NCBI RefSeq assembly: GCF_001653235.2
Contig: NC_035790.1
Location: forward strand, 868,001 to 932,000
Reading direction: 5' to 3'
DNA length: 64,000 bases
Origin: Pochonia chlamydosporia 170
Lineage: Eukaryota; Ascomycota; Sordariomycetes; Hypocreales; Clavicipitaceae
Shown: positions 38,160 to 48,832 of the stretch, in pieces
How positions within the stretch are numbered: the first letter of the stretch is position 1
How the letters are laid out: the number at the start of each line of letters is the position of its first letter
The notes under the pieces: model-generated
Told to the model about the DNA's origin: nothing
Databases searched by the model: none
The model's input: the letters and a program-made list of their open reading frames with translations, nothing else
Position numbers and translations under genes: made by a program

Positions 38160-39018
38160 CTGATACGGACGGCGGCGGCGGGGGTGTTGTGGGTGAGGGG
38201 GAAGAGGGCGGGGTGGTCGGCTGGGGGGGTTGTGGAGGAGGATTTGGGGTCGTGATGCGTTTTTTGGTGTTGATGGTGGCATGGATGAGTGGATTTGGTG
38301 TTGCGGGTTGAAGAGACGTGTGGCTGGGATGAAAGGATGTTTGGCGTTGGAGATGGTTATGATGAGATGACGAGATTGAGGTGTTACTATTGGATACTTC
38401 GGGATGTGAGGATCTGGAGATACTGGCTGATATGCATCTGTGTGATTCTCACGTTTATACAAAAATCATGCAAACTATATTGATATGTTGTTTTGTCATC
38501 GAGCGTAAAGTGTAGTAAGAAGTGGTGACGCGGAGATGGACTTGGGTTGAACAAGTATAGAACTTGGGCGGTTGCCTCGGGAGTAAATTGTCCAATTCAA
38601 TCACCTGATCCAATGAAGAGCTAGACAACAGGGCCGTCGAGAGAGCAGATTTATTGTGGAATCGGACAATCCACCTTGGTGTACTGGCTTATTACGGTGC
38701 TGTTCGGGAAGTGCTTGATGTTGATACAACATCTCTACATGGCAGCAGAAGCCTACCTGGATAGATCGGAATGGTTCAGAAGTGATAATAGTATTGAGGC
38801 TGTCCATAATGAACAAAGTTGGGACATATATCAGAAGGTGTTTTATGGGATGACATGATCATTTAGTGCCTACTGGTTCAGACTGAATGGCGAGACACCG
38901 AAATGCCCGTGGCTACAAGGATCTGCTCCAGGAACGTGAACCCATATGCTTATTCTAGAATTCACCTATCGAATCTCAATTTCCATAAGGGCAGCCAAAA
39001 CCATCTCCACTCTCAAGA
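38160..39018. other. Convergent intergenic region, no gene seen
   Basis: About 860 bp between the small cysteine-rich gene and the 3' end of KEL3. The first 100 bp are G-rich (38165-38240). Short frames here have no recognisable features. Confidence 0.55.
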
Positions 39019-41273
39019 CTACCTCCTCCTCGCACCACCTCCAGCATCCCCCCTCTCCGCCAGACTAACAACCTCCTGAATCCCCGCCGCCTCCTGCTCC
39101 TCCTCCAACGCCGTAATCTCCTCCCTACAATCCCACCACTTCTCCTCGCTCAGCTCAAACGCCTTGGCCTTTATCTCCTTGATCGTCAGCGTCTCAGGCT
39201 GTATGTTCTTCCACCGGAGGCTGGTCATGAGGATTTCCTGCCACTCCGCCGTTGTGCGGACAAAGAACTCGCGACGGGATTCGAATGGCTGCATTTTATT
39301 AGAGTTACAATACTTTCTAGGGAAATGGTGAAATAGACAACATACTCTGGGGTGAGGTAGACCGTCGTCCACTGACGTGGCTGTTGTTTCGGTATCGTCT
39401 TCTTCGGATGGTGTTGACGTCGTTTCGGATGCCGTGTCCGACACATCCTTCTTACGCTTACTAGGCGTGTGAAGCTGTTCGGGCTCTTCATCCTCATCCT
39501 CGTCCTCATCCTCTTCGTCCTCGTCTTCATCTTCATCATCCTCATCATCGTCCTCATCCTCGGATTCCTACAAAATTAGCAAAAGCCCACAGACACGAGA
39601 ACGGCAAAACTCACAATCCAATCCTCAACAGGACGGTTGAAAATCTCCTTACACCCATCAAGCTTACTCAAATCAATGGCATACAAGTCGTCAAACGTAA
39701 ACTCACGATCACCCTTCTCAAACGTCCCGCCATAAATGTACAGCACGTCGTCCTGCACCGCCATCTGCGCATTGAACCGAATATGAGGAGGCTCCATGGT
39801 GACTGGCATTTCTCTCGCCGGCTTCTCATCCACCTCCGGCTCCTCCTCCTTCTTCTCAATCTCGATGCCCTCCACGTCGTCGAGAGAAGCACCCGTCTCA
39901 AGGGCAGCAAGTTGCCGCAGGAGTTCCTCCTCGTTGGCTTGCGCACGACCACGACGGCCGACGCGCTGTTGTTCCGACGCGGCCTTCTTTTGTTGACGCG
40001 GCTTGCGGAGACCAAGGGGCATGAATCTGTTGCGCTCAATGTTCCATGCGAAGAGCTGGTTGAAGAATTCGCTGTCCATGCCTTCTTCGCTGGCTTCCAC
40101 GTCGTGCACGCCGCCGAAGAGAATGCCTCGTCCCTTGTGCCATGTCATTGTTGCGCCCGCGCGAGAGGGATTCGGAGGATTGGCGGGCTTCTTTCTGCGC
40201 TCCCATCGTACAGTTGGCGGGGAGTTGGGACCGGCGTCCGCTGCAGGCAGTGCCATTCTTAGGAAGAAGCAGTCGTCGTGGACTTTGGGAATGAGGACGT
40301 TCTTTTGTCCTTGGTTTTGGGATTTGCCGGCTTTTTTCTTTAGATTCACAGTCGCTTTGACTCGGGAATATCCGCCGTAGAGCACCGCGCCAGTGTCACA
40401 CGGCAACAGTGTAAATGAAGATCGCGCATCCGGCTTAAGTTGTGCTTGCGGCAATGTCGGACAAAGCCAGACAAAGTTGACCGTGTCGAAGATCCACAAG
40501 TCGGCCAGATACTTGGTCTGGTTCGAAGTATCTTGAAAGCCTCCAAATAGAATAATATACTGCTTCCAGTACGTCATACGGTGACCACTTCTTGCCGGAG
40601 GACTCTTATCCTTGCCCTTGACTTCAATCTTGGTCCACTCCCTCGTCGCGGGCTCCAGTCTCCAGAAGTCCGAGTAGTGGTGGAAAGTGCCTTGCTTCGG
40701 CGACGAGAACTCGCCTCCAAAAAGATACACATGGTTAGGATTCGAGGCACGAGTCCATGCATGTCCCGAGCGAGGCAGAGGAGCATTGGGTGAGGTGACG
40801 CAGCGCCACTCGTCGCGATTGATGTTGTATATGTGCAGGTCGTTGTAGAACTGGGCCAAGGAGCCGTTGAAGTACTCACCCCCAAATAAGAGGAGGTTGT
40901 TCGTATCCGTAGGCGAAGCCATCAACGTAGACGCAGCTCTTGGTCGTGGTGGCCCGTCGCAAACCATTTCAGTGACCTTGAGGAATTGCTCCTGCTGGCG
41001 GCGGTACTCCTCGAGGACGGCGTCCAGATCGACATCTTCGGCATCACTGCCCTCGATTTTGGCAGCTTTGGTTTTGGCCTTTTTGTCCCCCTTGCTGGCT
41101 TGCTTGGCTGCCTTTTCGGCCTATATTGGGCTCGTCAGTAAAAATCTTGTTCATCTCATACGAGCGCGATGAGGGGCATGGAGGGGCAAAAACGGTGAAA
41201 AAAATGAGGGCGAGGTATGACGTACCTTTTTGGCCTTTTTGGCGTCCGAGTTTTTCTTCTTGTCCTTGGCCAT
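39019..41273 (-). CDS. KEL3: Kelch-repeat protein Kel3 / KLHDC4 family
   Basis: 681 residues from four exons: 41273-41226, 41120-39615, 39567-39346, 39288-39019, all phase 0. The N-terminus is a Lys/Ala-rich segment (MAKDKKKNSDAKKAKKAAE). Six or so Kelch blades follow, seen as repeated LFGGE/LFGGF/LYGGY/LFGGV/IYGGT strands between residues ~75 and ~485. A highly acidic tract of Asp/Glu (about 39475-39567) comes next, then a C-terminal block DUF4110-like (REFFVRTTAEWQEILM, ELSEEKWWDCREEI). This order matches the KLHDC4/YPL263C family, whose function is poorly known. The last intron (39289-39345) is 57 bp, divisible by three and stop-free, so retention would add 19 residues. Domain identity is clear; cellular role is not. 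Confidence 0.92.
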
Positions 41274-42196
41274 GGTGCAGAAGTAGCTCTGCTTTTGAAG
41301 ATGAGGTGACCTTTATTGATCGGTGGTGAAGCAATATGTTGGAAGATGTCACTCACTCACTGACGGAGGTGAAAAGCAACATCGAACTTGAGATCTTAAG
41401 CAATGATTGTATTGGCTGAAGTTGTGTGGGTTGAAGTACCTTGTACCCACAACCCTATCAATTCGAACCTTGACAGGAGGTTAGGACTTGTGGTTTGCAT
41501 GAAGATCTCTGGCGCATTGATATAATGATAATAGTTGGATATTAGGCGATGTTTTTAGAGTAGATTCTTGACACACGATTACTTGGTTCGGATTAAGATG
41601 TTATTCTGGCATATGTTCGCCAACTCGCAGCCCCCCGCCGCTCTTCAGTACTAGGTAGGTTACAGTACCTAGCCCATTTGCAATGTCGGCTGGATGTCAT
41701 TGAAAAGAATGTCCCGCCTGACAATTGAATCAGTCCCAAATGGTTGAAATCAGCGGATAAATACTTCCTCACATTAATAGTCTTGCACATTTAGGAAATC
41801 ATTGCGACTATCACCTTATTCGAACCCAGCCAAGTGACCATGCCTGGTCGTTGTTGCTGTGGAGATTTGCAGGCAGCCAAATAAGTCAACACTAAAACCT
41901 CAAACAATTGAAACTTATCCGCTAGTTGACTGACAACTCAACTCATACAGCTTCCTAATAGAAACTAGTTTAGCCATATTAGCTACAAGCATTGCCAATC
42001 TTCCAACTTTGAATGTGTTTGCCTAGTTGACAAGTCTTGTGGTAACAGTCCAACTCTGGCATGCACTCTAGTTAGGCTGCAGAATGACTCGATCCTTCAA
42101 CATCTTCACACACCAAACCTCTATAAGAACTATAAAGAACTTGCTGAAGTATTTAAAAAAAACTCACCGTATTCTTCCCTCACCATCTCATCCACC
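41274..42196. promoter_or_regulatory. Divergent promoter region of KEL3 and the TPR-like gene
   Basis: About 920 bp, AT-richer than the flanking coding DNA. A TATTTAAAA element at 42149-42158 lies about 40 bp before the start codon at 42197 and could be the TATA box or leader of that gene. No gene is seen inside. Confidence 0.45.
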
Positions 42197-42919
42197 ATGA
42201 CAGAAGCACCCAAAAAAGAATACCCCAAATTCTCATGGGACCACGACGTCCCCGACATCCCCTTCTGGAAAGATCTCCCCTTCACAACAGCCCGCAACTT
42301 TCTAAAATGCTTCTCAGACGAAGAATTAGCAGCCATGTCCTTCCCAGACACAATGCCCAAAGACGAAAAATGGCGTCTCCTCCTCTCCCGTCTCCAGCAG
42401 AAAGAAGCAGAAACCATAGCGCAACACGCGCCCACGCCACTCCACGAAGCAAACCAAGACGTGTGGATGAACCTCGTCCTCGGCAGATACACAATGCACA
42501 TGGAGCTCAAGGAATACGAACCCGTCGAGGCGGCGCTCAAGGAAATGACCGACCACGGCAGCTACAATAACAAAATGGCGGGCAAGAACATGCTCGCCGA
42601 CCTGTACGCCGAGTATGGGCGCTACAAAGAGGCAGAAGCCATGGGGAGGGACTGTCTGCGATGGCTGCGGGAGATGCCTATTCTGGGGCCGCAGAGTCCC
42701 CAGGCGCTGGGGTGCGAGAGACGGTTGATGAAGGCGATTTGGAAGCAAGGCAGGTATGAGGAGGCTGGGGCTATGCAGGACGAGATGAGGAGTCTGGTGG
42801 AGGGCCTGCCGGGGACGAAATTTGAAAAGTATCTGGATGATGAGCGGAGGATGCTGGCGGAGATGATTGCAATGCTGGAAAGGTGGAGGAATGAGCAAAC
42901 CGGTGAGGGTGCAGCGTGA
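42197..42919 (+). CDS. Helical TPR-like protein of unknown function
   Basis: A single uninterrupted frame of 240 residues with strong coding bias. The N-terminal third has an acidic/aromatic stretch (EYPKFSWDHDVPDIPFWKDLP). From about residue 90 on, helix pairs resemble tetratricopeptide repeats: WMNLVLGRYTMHMELKEYE, ADLYAEYGRYKEAEAMGRD and KAIWKQGRYEEAGAMQDEM. The repeated GRYKEAEAM / GRYEEAGAM units are the clearest TPR signature. There is no signal peptide or membrane segment, so it is probably a cytosolic protein-binding scaffold. I recall similar short TPR proteins of unknown role in Hypocreales and other moulds. It reads toward the amidase gene 327 bp downstream on the same strand; a shared function cannot be claimed. 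Confidence 0.85.
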   Translation: MTEAPKKEYPKFSWDHDVPDIPFWKDLPFTTARNFLKCFSDEELAAMSFPDTMPKDEKWRLLLSRLQQKEAETIAQHAPTPLHEANQDVWMNLVLGRYTMHMELKEYEPVEAALKEMTDHGSYNNKMAGKNMLADLYAEYGRYKEAEAMGRDCLRWLREMPILGPQSPQALGCERRLMKAIWKQGRYEEAGAMQDEMRSLVEGLPGTKFEKYLDDERRMLAEMIAMLERWRNEQTGEGAA

Positions 42920-43246
42920 GTCGTGGTAGAAGTGCGAGTCGGGAGACGGCTTGTGGCACGGTATTTCATTTCGATGTGGTAATGGAACTTTTGAGATTGA
43001 GATGCAGATAGATGATGGGTTCGTTGGCATGGATTAAAAGTGTCCGAGCAGGGAAGTGCCATTGAAGAGCTTGGTTCATTATGCATGCACTGTACAGCTT
43101 GGACCTGAATCGCCATCCGACACAGTGTCAATTGAACGAGATGCACTATGCGATCTTACACCTTCCTGATGTATTTAAGCCGATCAGTCTCTCAACCAGA
43201 TAATTCAATCGCACTCAGCAATTAACCACCGCAGTTCCTCCTCACG
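42920..43246. promoter_or_regulatory. Promoter region of the amidase
   Basis: 327 bp between two genes on the same strand. A TATTTAAG element at 43172-43179 lies about 70 bp before the amidase ATG and is a plausible TATA box. Confidence 0.4.
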
Positions 43247-44893
43247 ATGAAGGTTTCCAAGCTTGTCAAGGTGACCTTGGGGGTTGCATGCTCATTGCTG
43301 CCCCTTGGTGTTGTTGCAACGCCCTCCAAGCCCAATGCTTTCCCATCTCTTCTCGATGCCACTCTAGATGAGCTTCGCCATGGCCTTGACTCTGGCCACT
43401 TTACGAGCGTCGACCTGACAAAAGCGTACATCGCTCGAATTAAAGAAGTCTCACAAGATTTACGACCCGTTAATGAAATAAACCCCGATGCATTGACCAT
43501 TGCGGCGGCCATGGACGCCGCGAGAAAAGATAAATCTCGTAACCTTGGACCGTTGCATGGCATCCCCGTTCTCATCAAGGATAACATTGCTACGTTGGAT
43601 AAAATGAACAACACGGCCGGCTCGTATGCTCTGCTTGGCGCGACACCAAAGGAAGATAGCACCATGGTCGCGAAGCTCAGAAAGGCGGGCGTGATTATCC
43701 TGGGAAAAGCAAACTTGTCGCAGTGGGCAAATTACCGAAGCTATAACACGAGCAATGGGTGGACTTCATATGGCGGCCAGACAAAGGGTGCTTATTTCCG
43801 TGACCAAGATCCGTCGGGGTCTTCCTCTGGAAGTGGTGTCTCTTCGTCCATCGGGTTGGCGTGGGCGGCATTGGGAACGGAAACAGATGGCTCTATTATT
43901 TCGCCTTCGAATGTTAACAACCTCGTGGGTATTAAGCCCTCTGTTGGCCTGACTTCACGGTACTTAGTTGTTCCCATCTCTGAGCACCAAGACACGATTG
44001 GACCGATGGCCAGGACCGTTAAAGACGCGGCATACCTCCTCGCTGCGATTGCTGGTGCCGACAAGAAGGACAACTACACGTCAGCTATCCCGTTCAACGG
44101 CAGACTACCCGATTACGTTGGTGCTTGCAAAAAGGACGGCCTGAAGGGCAAGAGGCTTGGCGTGCCGCGCAACTGGTTGCCGCCGCGGAAAGAGAGTTCC
44201 CCTGTTATGAAGGCATTTGAGGCAACGTTGAAGCTGCTCCGCTCCGAGGGAGCCACCATCATAGACGACATCAACACCCCTGGTCAGGACATGATAGGAC
44301 CGTCTATGGAGCTCGTCTTGGGCGTTGACATGCTCACGGATGTTGCTACACACTACTTCAACCATCTCAAGTCCAACCCTCACAATATCACCACGCTGCA
44401 GCAGCTTCAGGAGTTTACGCAAAAGTTCCCCAAGGAGGAATGGCCCAGAAGGGACACACAGCTGTGGCAAAATGCCATTGACTTGGGTTTTGATAACACT
44501 TCTCCTCAGTTCTGGGGCAACTACACCGAGCAGCTATACTATGCGGGACCGCTCGGTATCCTCGGCGCCCTGAAGAACAACTCGTTGGACGCTATCGTTG
44601 TTCCTAGCGATTACGTGTCTTCGCTGCCAGCTATTGTTGGCAGTCCCATTATCACCGTGCCACTGGGCAAACAGCCAGCTGACACGCCCCTGACGAGAAA
44701 TGGGTTTGGAAATCTGTATGCTACTGCGCCGAATTTGCCGTTTGGTCTTGCTTTTGCCGGTGCTCGATTCAGTGAGGAGAAATTGATTGAGATTGCCTAT
44801 GCGTTTGAGCAAAAGACCAAGGTTCGTGGCACAGTCAGGCCACTTGTGAAGCCAAGGACTGAGTTGCGGGATGTGGTTAAGAGGACGGCATGA
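43247..44893 (+). CDS. Secreted amidase (amidase-signature family)
   Basis: 548 residues in one exon. The N-terminus MKVSKLVKVTLGVACSLLPL is a likely signal peptide, cleaved near VVA-TPS. Amidase-signature enzymes hydrolyse amide bonds with a Ser-cisSer-Lys triad. Lys111 lies in PLHGIPVLIKDNIAT; the glycine/serine-rich signature DPSGSSSGSGVSSSIG supplies the cis-Ser (Ser193 by alignment), and ETDGSIISPS the nucleophile Ser216. This order and spacing match the family. Several NxT/NxS sites (for example NNTAG, NYTSA, NNTSP) fit secretion and glycosylation. The closest group is the fungal secreted amidases annotated loosely as glutamyl-tRNA amidotransferase subunit A-like; it is not a true GatA. 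The substrate is unknown. Confidence 0.93.
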   Translation: MKVSKLVKVTLGVACSLLPLGVVATPSKPNAFPSLLDATLDELRHGLDSGHFTSVDLTKAYIARIKEVSQDLRPVNEINPDALTIAAAMDAARKDKSRNLGPLHGIPVLIKDNIATLDKMNNTAGSYALLGATPKEDSTMVAKLRKAGVIILGKANLSQWANYRSYNTSNGWTSYGGQTKGAYFRDQDPSGSSSGSGVSSSIGLAWAALGTETDGSIISPSNVNNLVGIKPSVGLTSRYLVVPISEHQDTIGPMARTVKDAAYLLAAIAGADKKDNYTSAIPFNGRLPDYVGACKKDGLKGKRLGVPRNWLPPRKESSPVMKAFEATLKLLRSEGATIIDDINTPGQDMIGPSMELVLGVDMLTDVATHYFNHLKSNPHNITTLQQLQEFTQKFPKEEWPRRDTQLWQNAIDLGFDNTSPQFWGNYTEQLYYAGPLGILGALKNNSLDAIVVPSDYVSSLPAIVGSPIITVPLGKQPADTPLTRNGFGNLYATAPNLPFGLAFAGARFSEEKLIEIAYAFEQKTKVRGTVRPLVKPRTELRDVVKRTA

Positions 44894-45275
44894 TTTGGAT
44901 ATAGTAGAGGACTGGTGAATGATTGAGTATGTAATTTCGTTCTTGTGATATAATTGGAGCGCATTAAGAGAAATGCACACCGTCTCCGATCCTTGGCGGT
45001 CAAATCAATGAATAAAGGACCACATCGCCTGACTCATCTTATGCTATGATCCTCAGTTAATTGTGTAGAAATTAGGCTACCCATTTGGACATGCCCGACA
45101 CGAGGATGTACTCACTTGATGCTTCAGACATCTTCTCAGTCGAATGGTTCAAGACCAAGGCCCCCTTGAATAGCGCAGGCTGTGCCATATGCTCACAAAG
45201 CAGGACCACCAACAGCTGTCAGCATACGAAATATCATGACTCATCTCGCTCCCTAGGACTCTCCCAGAATCAACA
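44894..45275. other. Convergent 3' region between amidase and TGS1
   Basis: About 380 bp with the 3' ends of both genes. Frames here are short and featureless. Confidence 0.5.
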
Positions 45276-46183
45276 TCACGACCCCTCTGAACCGCATCCA
45301 GGTATAAACGCCACCATAGCCTTACTCGCCCCCTCCATACAATACTGCACAACATCCACCTTCCTCTCCCCCGGCGCCAACTCAGCAACCTGCCGAATGT
45401 CGCTCGTCCGCGGCAGATACAACACGTGATCCATCCTCCTATACGACGAATGCAACTTATCCAAGTTATACGGCTGCATGTTGGTCAAGTCAAACACCTC
45501 ATCTGTCCTGTACCCGGGTCCCCCCCACGGCGGGCTCGCAAACAACACCGTGCTGCTCACGTCGATCCTCAGGTCTGGGTGCAGCTCCTCCGGCCGGTTG
45601 TGCAAAATGTCCAGGTACTCGAAGCTGTCGGCGTGAATCCACGTAATCACCGAGGGATCTACCTCGTACAGCTCGGCGTTGTTCTGGGCACACGCGAGCG
45701 TTGAGGTGTCGCGCTCAATGGCGATGATGCGTTTCCAGCGCTTGGTGAGCGCAAAGGCGATGGTGTTGCCGCCCGCGCCGGCGAATACATCTATGAGGGT
45801 GTCTTTGGAGGAATCTATGGTGGTCATTTCACGCGCGATTTGGCTTCAGGGGGGTGTTAGGTTGTGGTGACGATGGTGGAGGGAGGTTGAAAAACGTACT
45901 TTGCTACTGGTTCGGGGGTGACGCCGAACCAGGCATCGTCTGTCATGTATACACCTTCATCGTACCACGAGAAGATGGAGTAGCGCTGTGCAAAGTATCT
46001 GGTTTTATTTTGTTGGTACTTGATGTGGCTGATGTGGTTTTTGGAGGTATGGTCTCACTTTTGAATGTCCCATGGTACTTGGTGTTTGCCCTCGTAGTGC
46101 TTGCACTCGTCTGTAAGCGGAAACTTGTCTGCCGGCTCCATGGCGTAGCTTGTTGAGATTTTGGGGACCTGGGAGCTCCCCAT
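45276..46183 (-). CDS. TGS1: Trimethylguanosine synthase Tgs1 (snRNA/snoRNA cap hypermethylase)
   Basis: 263 residues from three exons: 46183-46059, 45998-45900, 45843-45276. Tgs1 converts the m7G cap of snRNAs, snoRNAs and telomerase RNA to the 2,2,7-trimethyl form using S-adenosylmethionine. The N-terminal part WDIQKYFAQRYSIFSWYDEG is rebuilt across intron 1 and matches the family's KYWxQRYxLFSxFDxG pattern; DAWFGVTPEPVA follows. The SAM site is VFAGAGGNTIAFA, with IAIERD as the acidic loop. The catalytic motif is ASPPWGGPGY. Length fits fungal forms, which contain little more than the methyltransferase core. The start could also be Met15 (MEPADKFPL) since both are in frame. It shares a 384-bp divergent promoter region with GRH1. 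Confidence 0.95.
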
Positions 46184-46567
46184 GTCGGTGTTGTGAAAAC
46201 TTCTCTGAACGATTATAGCTGGCTCAATGGTTTTTGAGACTGTTTGATGCTGAACCAAGTTGCTGGTTTGTCAATGAATGAACGAAAAGCATGGACCAGA
46301 ACTGACTGACGTCCAAAAAAATTGGGCCAACGGCCTGGGCCAGTGTCAGGCCCCGCGCTAGCACCTGTGGCGCTGACCTCCAGCCTGCAGGGCTACAGAT
46401 GCACATCGGGACAGCTTGCGATAGCTTCAGACGACACTTGTACTTGTGACGCAAGACCACTCAGCTCAACAGAACCCATTCCTCGAACCCCCCCAACCTC
46501 GACTTTGACAACCACTACACCACACCACCGAGTATCGTATGCGGCGCACAGAATTAACACAATCACA
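46184..46567. promoter_or_regulatory. Bidirectional promoter region of TGS1 and GRH1
   Basis: 384 bp between outward-facing start codons. The GRH1 side (46480-46567) is C/A-rich and resembles a fungal leader. No single element stands out. Confidence 0.5.
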
Positions 46568-47729
46568 ATGTTCAACGCGCTCAATCGGTTCATGTCCCGT
46601 CTGGACGGCGACGTGCCCCAGCGACGCAACGAACACGGATCCTTTGGCTTCCAAGTGCTAAGGAATACAAACCTCCAGCTGGCCGTCGAGCCATGGTTCG
46701 ATTTCATCGTCGGAATCAATGGAAGACCCATAGTACGATGTCACACCCACGGATAGCATTTTCATCCTGCACGGCGCACAGCTAACAAACTCCCTTCCCG
46801 TTTTGCAGGAAGACCCCAATCCCGCCCTCTTTGCGCAAGAAGTTCGAAACTGCGCCGGTAGCACCGTCTCCCTCGGCCTCTGGAACGCAAAGGTACACTA
46901 CACCAACTCCCCAGCATCCTCCGAAAGTGTAACTCTCAGGCAAGCTCACCGCGAGAATCCATAGGGCCAACGGACGCGAGAAATGCACGTCCCCGTGCCG
47001 CCAGACACGGCATCCCTCGGCCTCACCCTCCAATACTCACCGATTGCTCTCGCCGCAAACATATGGCACGTGCTAGACGTGGCGGCCAAGTCTCCCGCCG
47101 ACCAGGGCGGTCTCCTCCCTTACAGCGACTACATCCTGGGCAGCCCTGAGGGATCGCTGCATGGCGAGAGCGCTCTGGGCGAACTGGTGGAGGACCACAT
47201 TGGCCGGCCGCTGCGGCTGTTCGTCTACAACAACGAATACAACGTCACGAGAGAGGCGACGATACACCCCAGCCGGGATTGGGGTGGTGAAGGCGCGTTG
47301 GGGTGCGTGCTTGGTTACGGCGCGTTGCACCGTCTGCCTGCTCCGTTGAGCGAGCCTGTGAATGCGCCTGGGGAGACCATGTTTGACGGGGACGTCAATG
47401 AAAAAGGTGGCGAGAGCGGGTTTGTCCCTGCGGATGCACCGTCTGCACCACCTCCTGCTGCGCAACCAGAATCAGGTAGTGAATATCTGGTGCCGGCGCA
47501 GATGGTGGGCTCCGACCCAGTGAGCGCGCCGCCGCGGTCAGGAGCAGGAAAGAAGAAGGACAGACACCACCACCCCGCGAACAACGACTTCATGGACGAC
47601 TACTTCAAGGAGCAGGAGAAAAAGAGCCGCGAGTTGGATAATGCCCCGTCTGGTAAGGGGTCACCAGCGCCGCCGCCCCCAAAGGCAGGGCCCCCCAAAG
47701 CCGCGACACCAGTACAAGCAGCCGAGTAG
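46568..47729 (+). CDS. GRH1: Golgi stacking protein GRASP (Grh1)
   Basis: 337 residues from three exons: 46568-46732, 46809-46892, 46965-47729, all phase 0. GRASP proteins tether Golgi membranes and support unconventional secretion. The two PDZ-like folds are visible: GFQVLRNTNLQLAVEPWFDFIVGINGRP, then LGLTLQYSPI and HVLDVAAKSPADQGGLLPYSDYILG. The sequence GSLHGESALGELVEDHIGRPLRLFVYN and the GALGCVLGYGALHRLP block are typical of the family. Residue 2 is Phe, not the Gly that is myristoylated in animals; the first helix MFNALNRFMSRL is amphipathic, as in yeast Grh1. The C-terminal 130 residues are Pro/Ala/Ser-rich and disordered. The ATG chosen gives this helix and directly precedes the first PDZ strand. 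Confidence 0.95.
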
Positions 47730-47882
47730 ATAGTCACGAGATGAATGCCATGAATGATTCCCTTGATTTGACTGTTGGTTTTTTGTTCATTTGTTTGTAT
47801 TTGCTCCATCGATTTTGCTACCCATGAATGCCCTGCTATTGTACACTATACGAATATGTATCCACGGCTGTTCCCCAACATC

Positions 47883-48501
47883 CTAGTTGATAAAGTTGAC
47901 ACAGAAAAAGTGCAAGATGAGGCTGCAAACCACAAAATCGGCAAAGGCCCTGTCAAAAGTCAGCCAACCTCTCATAACCAGTCTCAATGATATTCATACC
48001 TCTCAGGCGAAACGGACGGAAAGTCACTCTTATTCACCGCAGTCGTCTGTATCCGCAGTGAAACTACAACCATCAGCACCTCCATTCAAATCCTAACCAC
48101 CAAAGGGAACATACCCGTCAAAACAAACTGCCCGACCGTAGCGCAAAAACCGGACAAGAACGCATTAAACGGCTACACAATCGTCAGTACAGCCTAAATC
48201 AACCGCTCGATAGCAAACCTACATAATTGCCAGCGAGGACGCAGTACAGAAACTGCAACGCAGCAACGACCACCAGAAACGACAAAAACACATCAATCAG
48301 CTTGGTCCGCTGCGGCGTCTCCTTCATATAGTACTGGTAGATGTTGAGCATGACTTCGTCCCAGTTGGCGCGGCCCTTGGTGCTCGTCTTGGCTGCGGGA
48401 GCGGGAGCAGGAGAAGAAGCAGCAGGGGCGGCGTCCTGGGCTGCGGCGACGGCGGGGGTCGGCGTGGTGGGACGGTCGCGGGCGTTCTTTTTGGGAGCCA
48501 T
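47883..48501 (-). CDS. OST2: Oligosaccharyltransferase subunit Ost2 / DAD1
   Basis: 155 residues from four exons: 48501-48223, 48172-48115, 48063-48000, 47949-47883; the three introns are 50, 51 and 50 bp. Ost2 is a small membrane subunit of the ER complex that transfers N-glycans to proteins. After an Ala/Pro-rich N-terminal segment of about 45 residues the conserved core begins (YMKETPQRTKLIDVFLSF), followed by membrane helices VVVAALQFLYCVL, FNAFLSGFCATVGQFVLTV and the last helix DFVVCSLILHFFCVNFIN at the C-terminus, the family's usual ending. VSLRIQT-NKSDF and the ERAFADF motif match DAD1. The small last exons become visible only when the introns are removed. The gene ends 153 bp from the GRH1 stop. 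Confidence 0.95.
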
Positions 48502-48832
48502 GGTGGTTGAGGCTTTTGTGGTGTTGGTACAATGGGCGAGGAAGGGGAAGCGGTTGCGTGAGCTTGGGATGGAGTTTTGGAGTTTCGAGGTTGATTGAAT
48601 GGCTTTGGACAGGTAAGCTCCTTGGAGGGTGGGGCGTGATTGGCTGGGAAGTCGAGAGCTGGGGCGTCGGGGTCTGGGTGGTGAGACCCGCTGATGTCGT
48701 CAATTCGTCTGACGCCGAAGTGGTTCGGCTGTAGCTTTCGAACCTCTTCTGCTTCATACGGGTTGTTTCTACAGCAAGTGGAAGTTTAACTGTCTTGAAA
48801 AAGTTGTAACCATCATACAATCTTCCGTTAAT
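48502..48832. promoter_or_regulatory. Bidirectional promoter region of OST2 and the TMEM14 gene
   Basis: 331 bp between start codons on opposite strands. No separate gene. Elements cannot be assigned by eye. Confidence 0.5.

Noticed and set aside
41440..41500. Minus-strand GGTTCGAAT resembling a tRNA T arm
   Set aside because: The base after the loop is not C and flanking stems do not pair.
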